Shown here piece after piece: positions 35,832-43,493 of a stretch of 64,000 nucleotides of DNA; the first letter of the stretch is position 1, and the number at the start of each line of letters is the position of its first letter. The notes under the pieces are model-generated. The model did no database searches and was not told the DNA's origin. It saw only the letters and a program-made list of their open reading frames with translations. Origin of the DNA: Bacillota bacterium (GTDB lineage Bacteria; Bacillota; Clostridia; Acetivibrionales; JAEXSP01); contig JAEXSP010000010.1 in NCBI GenBank assembly GCA_023453795.1, forward strand, positions 1 through 64,000, in the 5' to 3' direction. Made by a program: the position numbers and the translations under genes.

Positions 35832-35878
35832 CCTCCCCTCGAGGTGAGGGGAGGCTAGGTGGGGAGAGGTGGGGAGTT
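35832..35878 (-). repeat. 47-bp direct repeat, 5' copy of DUF559 cassette
   Basis: A perfect copy of 35399-35445, 433 bp away, in the same orientation. It abuts and overlaps by two bases the TAA stop of the ABC permease gene, so the cassette appears inserted exactly at that gene's 3' end. Confidence 0.9.
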
Positions 35879-36674
35879 ACAGCTTTGTCGTCATCATATT
35901 TCCTGATTCATAGCGTTTCAATCCTTTTCTGAACAGCATATAGCCAAAAAGGACAAACAATACGTCAATAGCAACGAGTATCAGGAGCAAGACCGGATCA
36001 AACCTGAAAAATATCTTTAGCGGAATGAAAACAATGAATCCTGCTGGCAGCAGCGTATAAATGACCCATTTCGCCCACCCCTTGAAGATTGTTTCAGGGT
36101 ACAGTGAAAAGGATATGATAAACTCAAATACGGTATTGCTTATAAATGTTGAATTCCCGATAAAAAAGGTAAGTGTTTCAGCTGTTGCAAACACGCTTCC
36201 CATAAGGAGTCCACCCAGCAGAGTAAGAATCAGGAATTCTAAAAAACGTAAAGGGTGTATTCCAAACGTTATGATAAAAAGAATTATGCCGTATCCGAAG
36301 TCTCCCCATGCAGATATATTCGTCCGGGAGCATAAAACATTTATGTATACATCCTTGGGCTGCAGCAGAAATGCATCCAGTTCTCCCTTCATGATGATAT
36401 TTCCAAGGTTCCTTATGTTGCCGAAAACGATAAAGGCAAAGCCAAAGCATGCGGGGCATAGAGACCAAAGGAACATAACATCTTTAAACCCGTAGCCGGC
36501 TATGCTGTTTGTTTGATTAAATATGATCCACCAGAAGAATATAAACGACAGATTGTTTACCATCATTCCAATAATCTGGGTAATAAAGCTGGCCCTGTAT
36601 TCCATTGATGCGGACAGATTGAATTTAAAGAATTTCCATATGAGTTTTAAGTGCTGCCTAACCTCCGTTAACAT
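35877..36674 (-). CDS. ABC-2 type exporter permease (COG3694-like)
   Basis: A membrane subunit of 265 residues with about six TM helices (for example ITQIIGMMVNNLSFIFFWWI, GFAFIVFGNIRNLGNIIM and LLPAGFIVFIPLKIFF). The segments NIRNLGNIIMKGELDAFLLQP and MGSVFATAETLTFFIGNSTF match the uncharacterised ABC-2 family that occurs with a COG4587 permease and a COG4586 ATPase, exactly the neighbours here. It overlaps the preceding permease by 17 bp. It is the last gene of the ykkC-controlled operon, and its stop codon is joined to the DUF559 cassette repeat. The exported substrate is unknown. Confidence 0.83.
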   Translation of the reverse strand: MLTEVRQHLKLIWKFFKFNLSASMEYRASFITQIIGMMVNNLSFIFFWWIIFNQTNSIAGYGFKDVMFLWSLCPACFGFAFIVFGNIRNLGNIIMKGELDAFLLQPKDVYINVLCSRTNISAWGDFGYGIILFIITFGIHPLRFLEFLILTLLGGLLMGSVFATAETLTFFIGNSTFISNTVFEFIISFSLYPETIFKGWAKWVIYTLLPAGFIVFIPLKIFFRFDPVLLLILVAIDVLFVLFGYMLFRKGLKRYESGNMMTTKL

Positions 36675-37446
36675 TCAGCATTTTCACTCCCTTCGAATAG
36701 ATTCCGAACGCCAGAACAATAAAAACAGCAAGATATATGCCTTGTGCTGCAAGTAAATTTTCAGCCCGGCTTACCGAGAAATCAACTGTCAGCTTTGCAG
36801 GCGCATAGGACATATATGGGAATGGCGTCAAAAGAGCAATATTTTTCAGCCAGCCCGGAAGGAATTCCACCGGAAGGAAAACCCCGAATATAAAGGAAAG
36901 CTTCTGGAATACCCAGAAAAATGCCATATTGTCTTCCAGCCAGAAAGATGTCATCGCTATGGAAATATAGATGAAAAAGCTTATAAGTATACTTATGACA
37001 GCAGAAAGCACAATAAACGGTATGGCTTCAATTCTGAAGCTTTTCAGCCCTCCTACATAAAGGAATCCTATTACAATGCCCATGATGACATTTATAACCA
37101 GCTTGAAGGCAATGACCCCAGCTCCGTTTGACAGCTGGTAAAGGACGTAATGGTAAGGCCGGTTTAACAGATATGCAATACTTCCTTCTTTGATTTCCAC
37201 ATTTACGTCATTAAAGGCATTGCTTCCCGACAGCGTTATGATTTCTGTGACAATGCAGTACCATATAACTTGCTGGATGGTGTACCCGGACAAATCAGCT
37301 TTTCCTCCGTATATGATCTTCCACAGCTGCAGGAATATATAGATAATGAATGCAAAAAACACCGTGCCTCCAAGGAGGTTTGATACATATACAAGATTGC
37401 TTTGAAGACTTGTAACGGCTATTTTACAATACTTTTTAACTTTCAT
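36658..37446 (-). CDS. ABC-2 type exporter permease (COG4587-like)
   Basis: A 262-residue membrane protein with about six TM helices. Segments such as LVYVSNLLGGTVFFAFIIYI, GYTIQQVIWYCIVTEIITLS and EIKEGSIAYLLNRPYHYVLY are typical of the first permease in COG4586/4587/3694 exporters. It starts three bp after the ATPase stop and overlaps the next permease gene, so the three are translated together. The two different permeases probably form a heterodimer with two copies of the ATPase. Control is through the ykkC-family riboswitch upstream of the ATPase gene. Confidence 0.85.
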   Translation of the reverse strand: MKVKKYCKIAVTSLQSNLVYVSNLLGGTVFFAFIIYIFLQLWKIIYGGKADLSGYTIQQVIWYCIVTEIITLSGSNAFNDVNVEIKEGSIAYLLNRPYHYVLYQLSNGAGVIAFKLVINVIMGIVIGFLYVGGLKSFRIEAIPFIVLSAVISILISFFIYISIAMTSFWLEDNMAFFWVFQKLSFIFGVFLPVEFLPGWLKNIALLTPFPYMSYAPAKLTVDFSVSRAENLLAAQGIYLAVFIVLAFGIYSKGVKMLNVNGG

Positions 37447-37449
37447 ATT

Positions 37450-38484
37450 CTATATCTCCTTTGCCGGCTTAACGTTGCTGCCGCTCTCGCTTTCATAGCT
37501 TGCCGTTTGGCGTCCCTGCGTTCTTGCATAAATAGTTGCTATTATCTCTTCGAGCGGCTGATTTGATACAGTTATGTCTGCAATGCTTCCTGCATTCATT
37601 AACTGAGCCATTACTTCGTGAAGGGATTGGCTTTCTGTACTGACTTCAACCCTTCCTTCATATTCGCTTTGTTTTTCATATCCGGTGACTTGGGGTTCAA
37701 CCCTTTCCGTATATTTGATTTCGATGATTTTTTTGCTGAGGTAGTTGCTCTTTAGATGATGTACAGAGTCATCAAGTACCACCTGTCCATCGTTGATTAT
37801 TACTGCCCTGCTGCATAACTGTTCAATGTCCCCTACATCATGACTTGTCAAAAAAATCGTCGTGTTCTCCTCCTGATTCAGCCTGACAATAAGGTCACGA
37901 ATCTTCTGCTTGGCTATAATATCCAGGCCTATCGTAGGTTCATCAAGGAAGAGAACCTCAGGCTTATGCAGCAGGGATGCAGCTATCTCGCACCTTATCC
38001 TTTGACCAAGTGAAAGCTTTCTTACGGGTACGTCTATTAAATCCTTTATTTCAAAGAGTTCAACAAGTTGGCTGATGCGCTTCTCCATTTCCCTTTGCGG
38101 AACTTCATAAATCGAACCCAACAGCTTCAGACTGTCCATCGGGGGAAGATGAAACCACAATTGGGACTTCTGTCCGAAGACATTGCCTATTTTATAAGCC
38201 AGTTTTTTTCTGTCTTTTTGAGGATTAAGGCAAAGAACCTTGACCGAACCCGAAGTAGGATGCAAAATGCCTGTAAGTATTTTTATCGTGGTTGATTTTC
38301 CGGCTCCGTTCGGTCCTATGAAAGCCAAAACCTCACCCTTGCATACATTAAAGTCTATACCCTTGACGGCTTCAATATCCCTGTATTGGGGTGAAACAAG
38401 AGATAAAAGGCTTGATTTGAACCCACTCTTTTTAACCTTTGTCTTAAAGGATTTTCTAAGGTTTTGAACCTCTATGATGCTCAT
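37450..38484 (-). CDS. ABC exporter ATP-binding protein (COG4586-like)
   Basis: A 344-residue ATPase with Walker A GPNGAGKST (~residue 60), Q-loop region GNVFGQKSQLWFHLP (a marker of the COG4586 group), signature LSLGQRIRCEIAAS, Walker B VLFLDEPTIGLD and the switch LTSHDVGDIEQL. The signature motif reads LSLGQ rather than LSGGQ, which is normal in this group. A C-terminal ~100-residue extension is present. The start is taken at ATG 38482-38484, nine bases after GGAGG; the ATG at 38488-38490 is only three bases from it. It is the first gene of the operon behind the ykkC-family riboswitch. Confidence 0.9.
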   Translation of the reverse strand: MSIIEVQNLRKSFKTKVKKSGFKSSLLSLVSPQYRDIEAVKGIDFNVCKGEVLAFIGPNGAGKSTTIKILTGILHPTSGSVKVLCLNPQKDRKKLAYKIGNVFGQKSQLWFHLPPMDSLKLLGSIYEVPQREMEKRISQLVELFEIKDLIDVPVRKLSLGQRIRCEIAASLLHKPEVLFLDEPTIGLDIIAKQKIRDLIVRLNQEENTTIFLTSHDVGDIEQLCSRAVIINDGQVVLDDSVHHLKSNYLSKKIIEIKYTERVEPQVTGYEKQSEYEGRVEVSTESQSLHEVMAQLMNAGSIADITVSNQPLEEIIATIYARTQGRQTASYESESGSNVKPAKEI

Positions 38485-38514
38485 TTTCATATACCTCCAA
38501 GTAAAAATACAAAT

Positions 38515-38562
38515 AAAAAAGCCCATTCGAAGAAGCCGATGAGACTCCTCCACGGGCTTTTT
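38515..38562 (-). terminator. Riboswitch-controlled terminator of ABC exporter operon
   Basis: On the minus strand AAAAAGCCC at the 3' end of the aptamer pairs with GGGCTTTTTT 30 bases later, giving an intrinsic terminator 25 bp before the ribosome binding site. Use of the conserved AAAAGCCCG block by both aptamer and terminator implies that ligand binding permits transcription. Confidence 0.8.
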
Positions 38563-38642
38563 CCCCATGGGTGTGACAAAAAAGTCCTGCAACGCTCGGA
38601 CCGAGCCTCCGTCAGTAGGAGTGGAACCCTAGATGCACTCTC
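38535..38642 (-). ncRNA. ykkC-family riboswitch (guanidine-I or related subtype)
   Basis: Minus-strand blocks match the ykkC consensus in order: CTAGGGTTCC near the 5' end, GGTCCGAG in the middle and GGGGAAAAAGCCCGTGGAG at the 3' end (consensus about GGGAUAAAAGCCCGGGAG). The segment closes through GAGA/TCTC pairing. The ykkC fold is used by guanidine-I riboswitches and by variants for ppGpp, PRPP and nucleotides. The block before the last hairpin here reads CACACCCATG rather than the ACGG expected for guanidine-I, so the subtype is uncertain. Edges are approximate. Confidence 0.82.
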
Positions 38643-38775
38643 ATTTTTTTATTGTTAGTTATTTTAGCAGGAAATGGATGCAGTGTCAACGCTTAATATA
38701 TCGCCACCGGAATATCCTTTCGATATGTAATATACCTGCAATTTCTAAATTTCTCATAAAAATCTTAAAAAACTA

Positions 38776-38808
38776 TTGCATCTAGTGTATGGTGTGATAT
38801 AATACACT
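38776..38808 (+). promoter_or_regulatory. Promoter and YtrA-type operator of GntR-ABC operon
   Basis: TTGCAT (38776-38781), 16 bases and TATAAT (38798-38803) form the promoter. AGTGTA-N13-TACACT (38784-38808) covers the spacer and -10 and, as I recall it, matches the inverted repeat described for YtrA-family GntR regulators. The adjacent GntR protein is expected to bind it and repress its own operon. Confidence 0.75.
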
Positions 38809-38835
38809 ACATACAATAAATTATGGAGGAGAATC

Positions 38836-39219
38836 ATGGTCAAGTACCAGGTTGGCGATTTCACATTTGAATTAGATCTTTCAGAGCCGTTATACGGGCA
38901 GATCCTTGATCAGATCCGTCACGCCATAGCAAGAGGTGATGTTCAGTTGGGTTCAAAGCTTCCCTCAGTAAGAGATCTCGCACAACAGCTAAAGCTTAAT
39001 CCCAGTACAGTAATGAAGGCATATCAGGAGCTCGAAAGAACCGAGCTCTGTGAAACGAGGAAAGGCCAGGGTACTTATATTACGACATCTGAAGAAAAAG
39101 TACTTGAAATTAAAAAATCCCTCGCAAAAAACGCCGTACTTGTATTCACAAATTCTATGAAGGATCTCGGTATTAACAGGATAACAGCAGCGGAGCTGCT
39201 TAAGGAGGCGGAATGGTGA
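38836..39219 (+). CDS. GntR-family regulator, YtrA subfamily
   Basis: A DNA-binding repressor of 127 residues. A winged HTH of GntR type (~10-80: LYGQILDQIRHAIARGDVQL, GSKLPSVRDLAQQLKLNPST, VMKAYQELERTELCETRKGQ) is followed by a short ~45-residue helical dimerisation tail, the feature that defines the YtrA subfamily. These regulators lack a ligand-binding domain and usually control ABC transporters that respond to cell-wall antibiotics. The ATG has GGAGG six bases upstream. It overlaps the following ATPase gene by 7 bp and has a YtrA-like operator in its promoter, so the whole five-gene operon is probably autoregulated. Confidence 0.92.
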   Translation: MVKYQVGDFTFELDLSEPLYGQILDQIRHAIARGDVQLGSKLPSVRDLAQQLKLNPSTVMKAYQELERTELCETRKGQGTYITTSEEKVLEIKKSLAKNAVLVFTNSMKDLGINRITAAELLKEAEW

Positions 39220-39914
39220 TGGAAAATGCCGTTGTTTTTGAAAACGTGGTAAAAACATATGATAATAAGCCTGCTTTGAATAACCTTTCCTGCAATTTTT
39301 CAGGCAACAAGGTAACAGGTTTGCTGGGTCCGAACGGGGCCGGAAAATCAACACTTCTCAAGATGATTGTCGGCCTTGTAAAGCCCAATTCAGGCAGGGT
39401 GCAGGTTTGGGGGCAGCAGCCGGGCATCAGGGCAAATGCAGATATCGCATATTTGCCGGACCGCGGGAGTTGGTACGGATTTCAATCGGTTCAGAACGCG
39501 ATTGATTATGCAGGTAAGATACTGCCTGGTTTTGATAATGCAAAAGCCTGGGAGCTATGCAAGTCGATGAAACTTGATCCGGGGGTTAAGGTCGGATCGA
39601 TGTCCAAAGGACAGCAAGCATGCCTGAATCTTTTACTCTGTCTGGCACGGGATGTCAAGCTGATACTGCTGGATGAACCATTTTCGGGAATAGACCTTAT
39701 ATCCAGGGAAAGGATCATCAGCGGAATTATAGATTCCATCGCAGACAGCAGGAAGACAATTATTCTCAGCACTCATGAAATATATGAGTCCGAAAGCCTT
39801 TTTGAAGACGTTTTGTTTTTGGATGGGGGCAGCACTATGCTTTCCGGAGACGTTGAAGCTTTAAGGGCAAAAGAAGGTTCACTTGAAACAATTTACAGGA
39901 GGTTATACAGATGA
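39213..39914 (+). CDS. ABC transporter ATP-binding protein (YtrB-like)
   Basis: A 233-residue ATPase with Walker A GPNGAGKST (~residue 38) and Walker B LILLDEPFSGIDLISRE. The signature region MSKGQQACLNLLLCLA carries SKGQ in place of SGGQ, as in YtrB-type proteins. The H-loop is in LSTHEIYES. It energises the downstream permease. The ATG at 39213 lies within the end of the GntR gene, with GGAGG four bases upstream; an ATG two codons later (39219) is an equally possible start. It is part of the YtrA-regulated operon. Confidence 0.88.
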   Translation: MVMENAVVFENVVKTYDNKPALNNLSCNFSGNKVTGLLGPNGAGKSTLLKMIVGLVKPNSGRVQVWGQQPGIRANADIAYLPDRGSWYGFQSVQNAIDYAGKILPGFDNAKAWELCKSMKLDPGVKVGSMSKGQQACLNLLLCLARDVKLILLDEPFSGIDLISRERIISGIIDSIADSRKTIILSTHEIYESESLFEDVLFLDGGSTMLSGDVEALRAKEGSLETIYRRLYR

Positions 39915-40654
39915 ATGTATTTATCGAGCTTGTAAAAAACGACCTGAATATATCAAAGAATAGAAGAAAATTCTCGTTATGGAGCAGGATATACATAGGA
40001 GCGGCGTTTATTATCAGCTTTATATCCTATACTATAACACTTATTTATCATAAGGTTAATCCGTCATTCATAATTATTGTTCCTGCGTTTTTGACATTCC
40101 CCATCTTCGCTGTATCCATCTCAATGGTAAAAAGGGAATGGAGAAATCATACGGTAGGATGGTGGCTCTCGCTTCCATATACAAGAACAATGCTTCTTGC
40201 CTCAAAACTTACTGCAGGTATTATACGCACCCTGAAGCTCCTCGGGATACTTGCCTTGGTATCTTTAGCTTTCTGGTTTGAAGGCATGCTGCTCAGACCT
40301 GATCTATGGAACAATTTTGATACAACCGGCTGCCTGCTTCAAAGCTGTTTCATGTATGGCATAGTACTATTGCTTTGCCCCTCTCTTCTATGCTTCGGTA
40401 TGCTGCTATCCCTGCTCCGCCGTTCAAAATGGCGTCCGGCAACACCTTTAGCCTGTGTTCTGTTCCCCATTTTAACTTCATTTTCGTTTCCGAAATTATT
40501 CAGCGGCAATGAAGACTTTAATCAGGCGTGGGAAACTTTTTCATTATCCGGCAGCTACGGTATCCTGCTTCTCGGAGCTGCGGCATCTTTACTTTTGGCA
40601 CTAGTTATGTTTTTTTTATCAGTTTATATATTGGAGAAGCAGGTGGAGATATAA
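39911..40654 (+). CDS. ABC-2 family permease of YtrA-type operon
   Basis: A 247-residue membrane protein with six predicted TM helices (for example IYIGAAFIISFISYTITLIY, PAFLTFPIFAVSISMV and YGILLLGAAASLLLALVMFF). The KREWRNHTVGWWLSLPYTRT loop is typical of ABC-2 type exporter permeases in YtrC/YtrD-like and bacitracin-type systems. It overlaps the ATPase stop by 4 bp (ATGA), indicating coupling, and must pair with that ATPase. The substrate is unknown; related systems react to lipid II-targeting antibiotics. Confidence 0.82.
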   Translation: MNVFIELVKNDLNISKNRRKFSLWSRIYIGAAFIISFISYTITLIYHKVNPSFIIIVPAFLTFPIFAVSISMVKREWRNHTVGWWLSLPYTRTMLLASKLTAGIIRTLKLLGILALVSLAFWFEGMLLRPDLWNNFDTTGCLLQSCFMYGIVLLLCPSLLCFGMLLSLLRRSKWRPATPLACVLFPILTSFSFPKLFSGNEDFNQAWETFSLSGSYGILLLGAAASLLLALVMFFLSVYILEKQVEI

Positions 40655-40675
40655 AAATATTCAGGAGGAAAAATT

Positions 40676-41596
40676 ATGGAAAAGGTTTTGGAAATATCCA
40701 ATCTAACAAAAAAGTATGCTTCAAAAACGGCTGTTGATCATATATCCTTCTCCGTCAAGCAAGGATCCTGCTTTGGATTGCTCGGTCCGAACGGTGCCGG
40801 AAAATCAACAACTATGAAAATCATAACCGGCATTATCGGCTACGACAGTGGAGAAGTCAAGGTTCTGGGCCATGATAACCGGCAAAAAAGCGATGAAATA
40901 AAGCAGCAGACGGGCTACGTTCCGCAAGAAATTACCGTATATGACAAGCTCAGTGCATTCAACAATCTGCTTTTTTTCGGAGAGTTGTACGGCTTAAAAG
41001 GGAATGAACTGAAAAAGCGCATTGACGAAGTACTCGAACAGGTTGGCCTTAAGGAACACAGCAGCAGCCCGGTAAAGACCTTTTCAGGCGGAATGAAAAG
41101 ACGTATCAATATAGCAGCTGCTTTGCTGCATAAACCCAGGCTTTTAATTCTTGACGAACCTACCGTCGGAATAGACCCTCAATCAAGAAATCACATCTTC
41201 AATATGATGAAAGAGCTGAAAAGCCAAGGTATCACAGTTATCTATTCAACACATTATATGGAGGAGGTAGAAGCCTTATGTGATGATATCACGATCATAG
41301 ACCACGGAAAAATCATCGCAAAGGGGGCGCTTAACGATGTGCTCGAAAAATATGCACCCAGCGCCATTTACCTGGAATCTGAGGATATAGCCGAGGCACC
41401 TGTTTTCAAACACGACGTCAAGGTTTACGCAAAAGACAAAGGCTGGATCATAGAGTCTGCCCATGTAATGGAGACAATGCAGGATATTGCTCAGGATGCA
41501 CTGAACCGGAAAATAAAAGTAAAAGAGCTCGGGATAGTACGTCCGTCACTTGAAACAGTATTTTTATCACTTACGGGAACCTCATTAAGGGACTGA
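40676..41596 (+). CDS. ABC transporter ATP-binding protein, drug exporter type
   Basis: A 306-residue ATPase of the DrrA/CcmA group. Walker A is GPNGAGKST (~residue 40), Q-loop GYVPQEITVYDKLSAF, signature FSGGMKRRINIAAAL (~138), Walker B LLILDEPTVGIDPQSRN and the switch YSTHYMEEVEALCD. The C-terminal ~90 residues are the usual DUF4162-like extension. It is preceded by GGAGG and lies 21 bp after the first permease gene, continuing the YtrA-regulated operon. It pairs with the ABC-2 permease that follows. This gives the operon two complete but different exporters. Confidence 0.9.
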   Translation: MEKVLEISNLTKKYASKTAVDHISFSVKQGSCFGLLGPNGAGKSTTMKIITGIIGYDSGEVKVLGHDNRQKSDEIKQQTGYVPQEITVYDKLSAFNNLLFFGELYGLKGNELKKRIDEVLEQVGLKEHSSSPVKTFSGGMKRRINIAAALLHKPRLLILDEPTVGIDPQSRNHIFNMMKELKSQGITVIYSTHYMEEVEALCDDITIIDHGKIIAKGALNDVLEKYAPSAIYLESEDIAEAPVFKHDVKVYAKDKGWIIESAHVMETMQDIAQDALNRKIKVKELGIVRPSLETVFLSLTGTSLRD

Positions 41597-41619
41597 TATG
41601 CTAAAGGAGGCATAATGCA

Positions 41620-42765
41620 ATGAAAACAATACTTCGAAAGGAATTGCAGATATTACTCAAAGAACGCGGAACTTTCTTCTGGCTGATACTTCTTCCGCTT
41701 TTCTTTATTATTCTTTTTGCATCGATTTTCGGCAATATGGGAAGCAGCGTACTAAATATAAACTACATCGATCTTGATCATTCATCAGGGTCAAAGGCCT
41801 TTATTGCGGACATTAACAGGAGCAAGGCATTCAAAGCTGTAACAGATACTGAGAAAACATTGGGAGAGCAGAAAAAGAAAGTCCGGGACGGCAAGCTTTC
41901 GTCGCTTTTGATAATTCCAAAGGGGTATGAAGCTAATCGGGCTTCAAACAGGCAGACTAAAATCGAACTGTACAGGACCAGTGTTTCCGACGAGACAGTA
42001 GAATCTGCAAAAGCCTTTCTCCAGAATCTTGTCAACGGTTACAGGGAAGGGCAAATCCGGTCCGATTTTTCCGCTAAAGGTCTATCCAAGATAGAGATTG
42101 ATGAAATATTAACCCCGCCGATCGCAATAGTCGAAAAGTCAGCCGGTTCCACTGCAATCAACGCAGTAACTCAATATGTACCGGGCTATACCGTAATGTT
42201 TGTATTCTTTATAATAATCTCTATGATAAGAGCCTTTCTCAAGGAAAGAGATTCCGGAATGCTGGCCCGTCTAAGAAGCACTCCTATGAAGCCTTTGGAA
42301 TATCTCATCGGTATGTGGCTCTCATACATTCTTGCGGTTCTTATACAATGTGCGGTTCTGCTTGGATTCGGGCGTTTTGTGTATAATATGAGCATGGGGG
42401 ACTTAAGTGCTATAATACCTGTAGTTCTGTCGCTCGCAATCTGCGTTACCGGCATCGGACTTGCCCTTTCATTCTTTGTAGGCAGTGAAAACCAGGGTGT
42501 AGCATTTACCCAGTTAATTGCAATGGGCGGAGCTGTTGTAAGCGGGTTATGGTTTCCATTCGACTACCTCCCGGCATTTGCTCAGAACATTGGGCATTTC
42601 ATGCCCCAGTACTGGGCTCAGAAAGCCTTGATTGACATAATGGTGCGTGGAGCACACCTTGACAATGTATTGCCGAACATTGCAGTACTGCTTGTATACG
42701 GAGCACTCGGAGTTTTTGTAGCATCGCTTCGTTTCAAACGCTATATACTCTCTGCATCAAACTAA
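41620..42765 (+). CDS. ABC-2 type exporter permease with extracytoplasmic domain (YhgE/LinY-like)
   Basis: A 381-residue ABC-2 permease. One TM helix is near the N-terminus (~18-40, FFWLILLPLFFIILFASIFG), followed by an extracytoplasmic domain (~45-180) and five TM helices (~185-375). The segment RAFLKERDSGMLARLRSTPM with KPLEYLIGMW between TM2 and TM3 is a strong family hallmark, as is GLWFPFDYLPAFAQNIGHFM with PQYW near the end. It partners with the preceding ATPase to export a drug or lipid-like compound. It is the last gene of the operon, followed by a terminator 43 bp downstream. Confidence 0.9.
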   Translation: MKTILRKELQILLKERGTFFWLILLPLFFIILFASIFGNMGSSVLNINYIDLDHSSGSKAFIADINRSKAFKAVTDTEKTLGEQKKKVRDGKLSSLLIIPKGYEANRASNRQTKIELYRTSVSDETVESAKAFLQNLVNGYREGQIRSDFSAKGLSKIEIDEILTPPIAIVEKSAGSTAINAVTQYVPGYTVMFVFFIIISMIRAFLKERDSGMLARLRSTPMKPLEYLIGMWLSYILAVLIQCAVLLGFGRFVYNMSMGDLSAIIPVVLSLAICVTGIGLALSFFVGSENQGVAFTQLIAMGGAVVSGLWFPFDYLPAFAQNIGHFMPQYWAQKALIDIMVRGAHLDNVLPNIAVLLVYGALGVFVASLRFKRYILSASN

Positions 42766-42807
42766 TGCACTTTTATACATATTAGCAGATGTAATAAGTT
42801 AAAGAAT

Positions 42808-42830
42808 AAGGAGGCTGTCAAAGCCTCCTT
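42808..42830 (+). terminator. Rho-independent terminator of YtrA-type operon
   Basis: AAGGAGGCT and AGCCTCCTT form a perfect stem with a 5-base loop (GTCAA). It lies 43 bp after the last permease gene. The following T-run is short, so efficiency may be moderate. Confidence 0.75.
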
Positions 42831-42871
42831 ATCAAAGGGTAATCAAAATGTACTTTCAATCTGTTTCTTGT

Positions 42872-42979
42872 TTATTTGCAGTCTACAAAATCATTGCGTC
42901 CGCACCAGAAAAGTAAAAGGAATAAAATGATAAACCATAAAACGATATCATTGTCAAAAAATCTGCCTATTCCTCCCAT
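42872..42979 (-). CDS. Very small single-TM protein (35 aa, YjcZ-like)
   Basis: A 35-residue frame with AAAGGAG nine bases before the ATG. It has a glycine-rich start (MGGIGRFFDND), one hydrophobic helix (IVLWFIILFLLLFWC) and a short polar tail with cysteine (GRNDFVDCK). Small membrane proteins of this shape (glycine-rich head, Ile/Leu/Phe/Trp/Cys helix) are common in spore-forming Firmicutes and are often annotated as YjcZ-like sporulation proteins. Identity is by shape only. It lies alone between the ABC operon terminator and a small plus-strand promoter region, on the minus strand. Confidence 0.6.
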   Translation of the reverse strand: MGGIGRFFDNDIVLWFIILFLLLFWCGRNDFVDCK

Positions 42980-43239
42980 AGTGATAACTCCTTTCGTTAT
43001 TGTAAACATAAATCTTACAATGTAATATATTCAAAAACGAAAAGAAGTGTTACACCATGTATTTCAAATTGCTATACCCAATTTCAGGTATAGATATAAT
43101 AAACTCAGTTTTGTATTCAGTGATTCGCCGTAGAAAAAATGGAGGTTATAAACGCTCCATTGTGCTTATATTATTTATGTTAGATAATGCGCTTCAGCCC
43201 AATAAAAGGATAACCCTGGACTGCAGCGCATTATCTATC

Positions 43240-43479
43240 TCATGCTCCGTTTCTGATCGAGCAGATGAAAAACTTCCTGTCATTGATAACCATCCTGTGA
43301 TTCCTTATATTTATATCAGAAACCGCAAGAACCTTCTGCTTTCTGTCCGAAACATCATAAACGCTTACCTTTGTATCTTCATTAACAACCTTGTTAAAAA
43401 ACAAATCCGTACTTTCACTTTTGTAGCAACGCTTGCTTATCAATACATTTTTTACAGGCGTCACCTTCATAACTACCAT
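43240..43479 (-). CDS. Small conserved-looking hypothetical protein downstream of YkuK
   Basis: A 79-residue soluble protein, mixed charge, predicted beta-rich (KVTPVKNVLISKRCY, TKVSVYDVSDRKQKVLAVSD). No family was recognised. The ATG at 43477-43479 is preceded by GGGGTGAT, and the gene starts 14 bp after the YkuK-like stop, so it is probably co-transcribed and real. An overlapping plus-strand frame has no ribosome binding site and is considered a shadow. Function cannot be proposed. Confidence 0.6.
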   Translation of the reverse strand: MVVMKVTPVKNVLISKRCYKSESTDLFFNKVVNEDTKVSVYDVSDRKQKVLAVSDINIRNHRMVINDRKFFICSIRNGA

Positions 43480-43493
43480 ATACTATCACCCCA

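Noticed and set aside
38464..38658. Coding frames across the leader at 38.5-38.65 kb, including an upstream extension of the ATPase gene to 38592
   Set aside because: The region matches a ykkC-family aptamer and terminator; the internal ATG at 38484 has the proper ribosome binding site.
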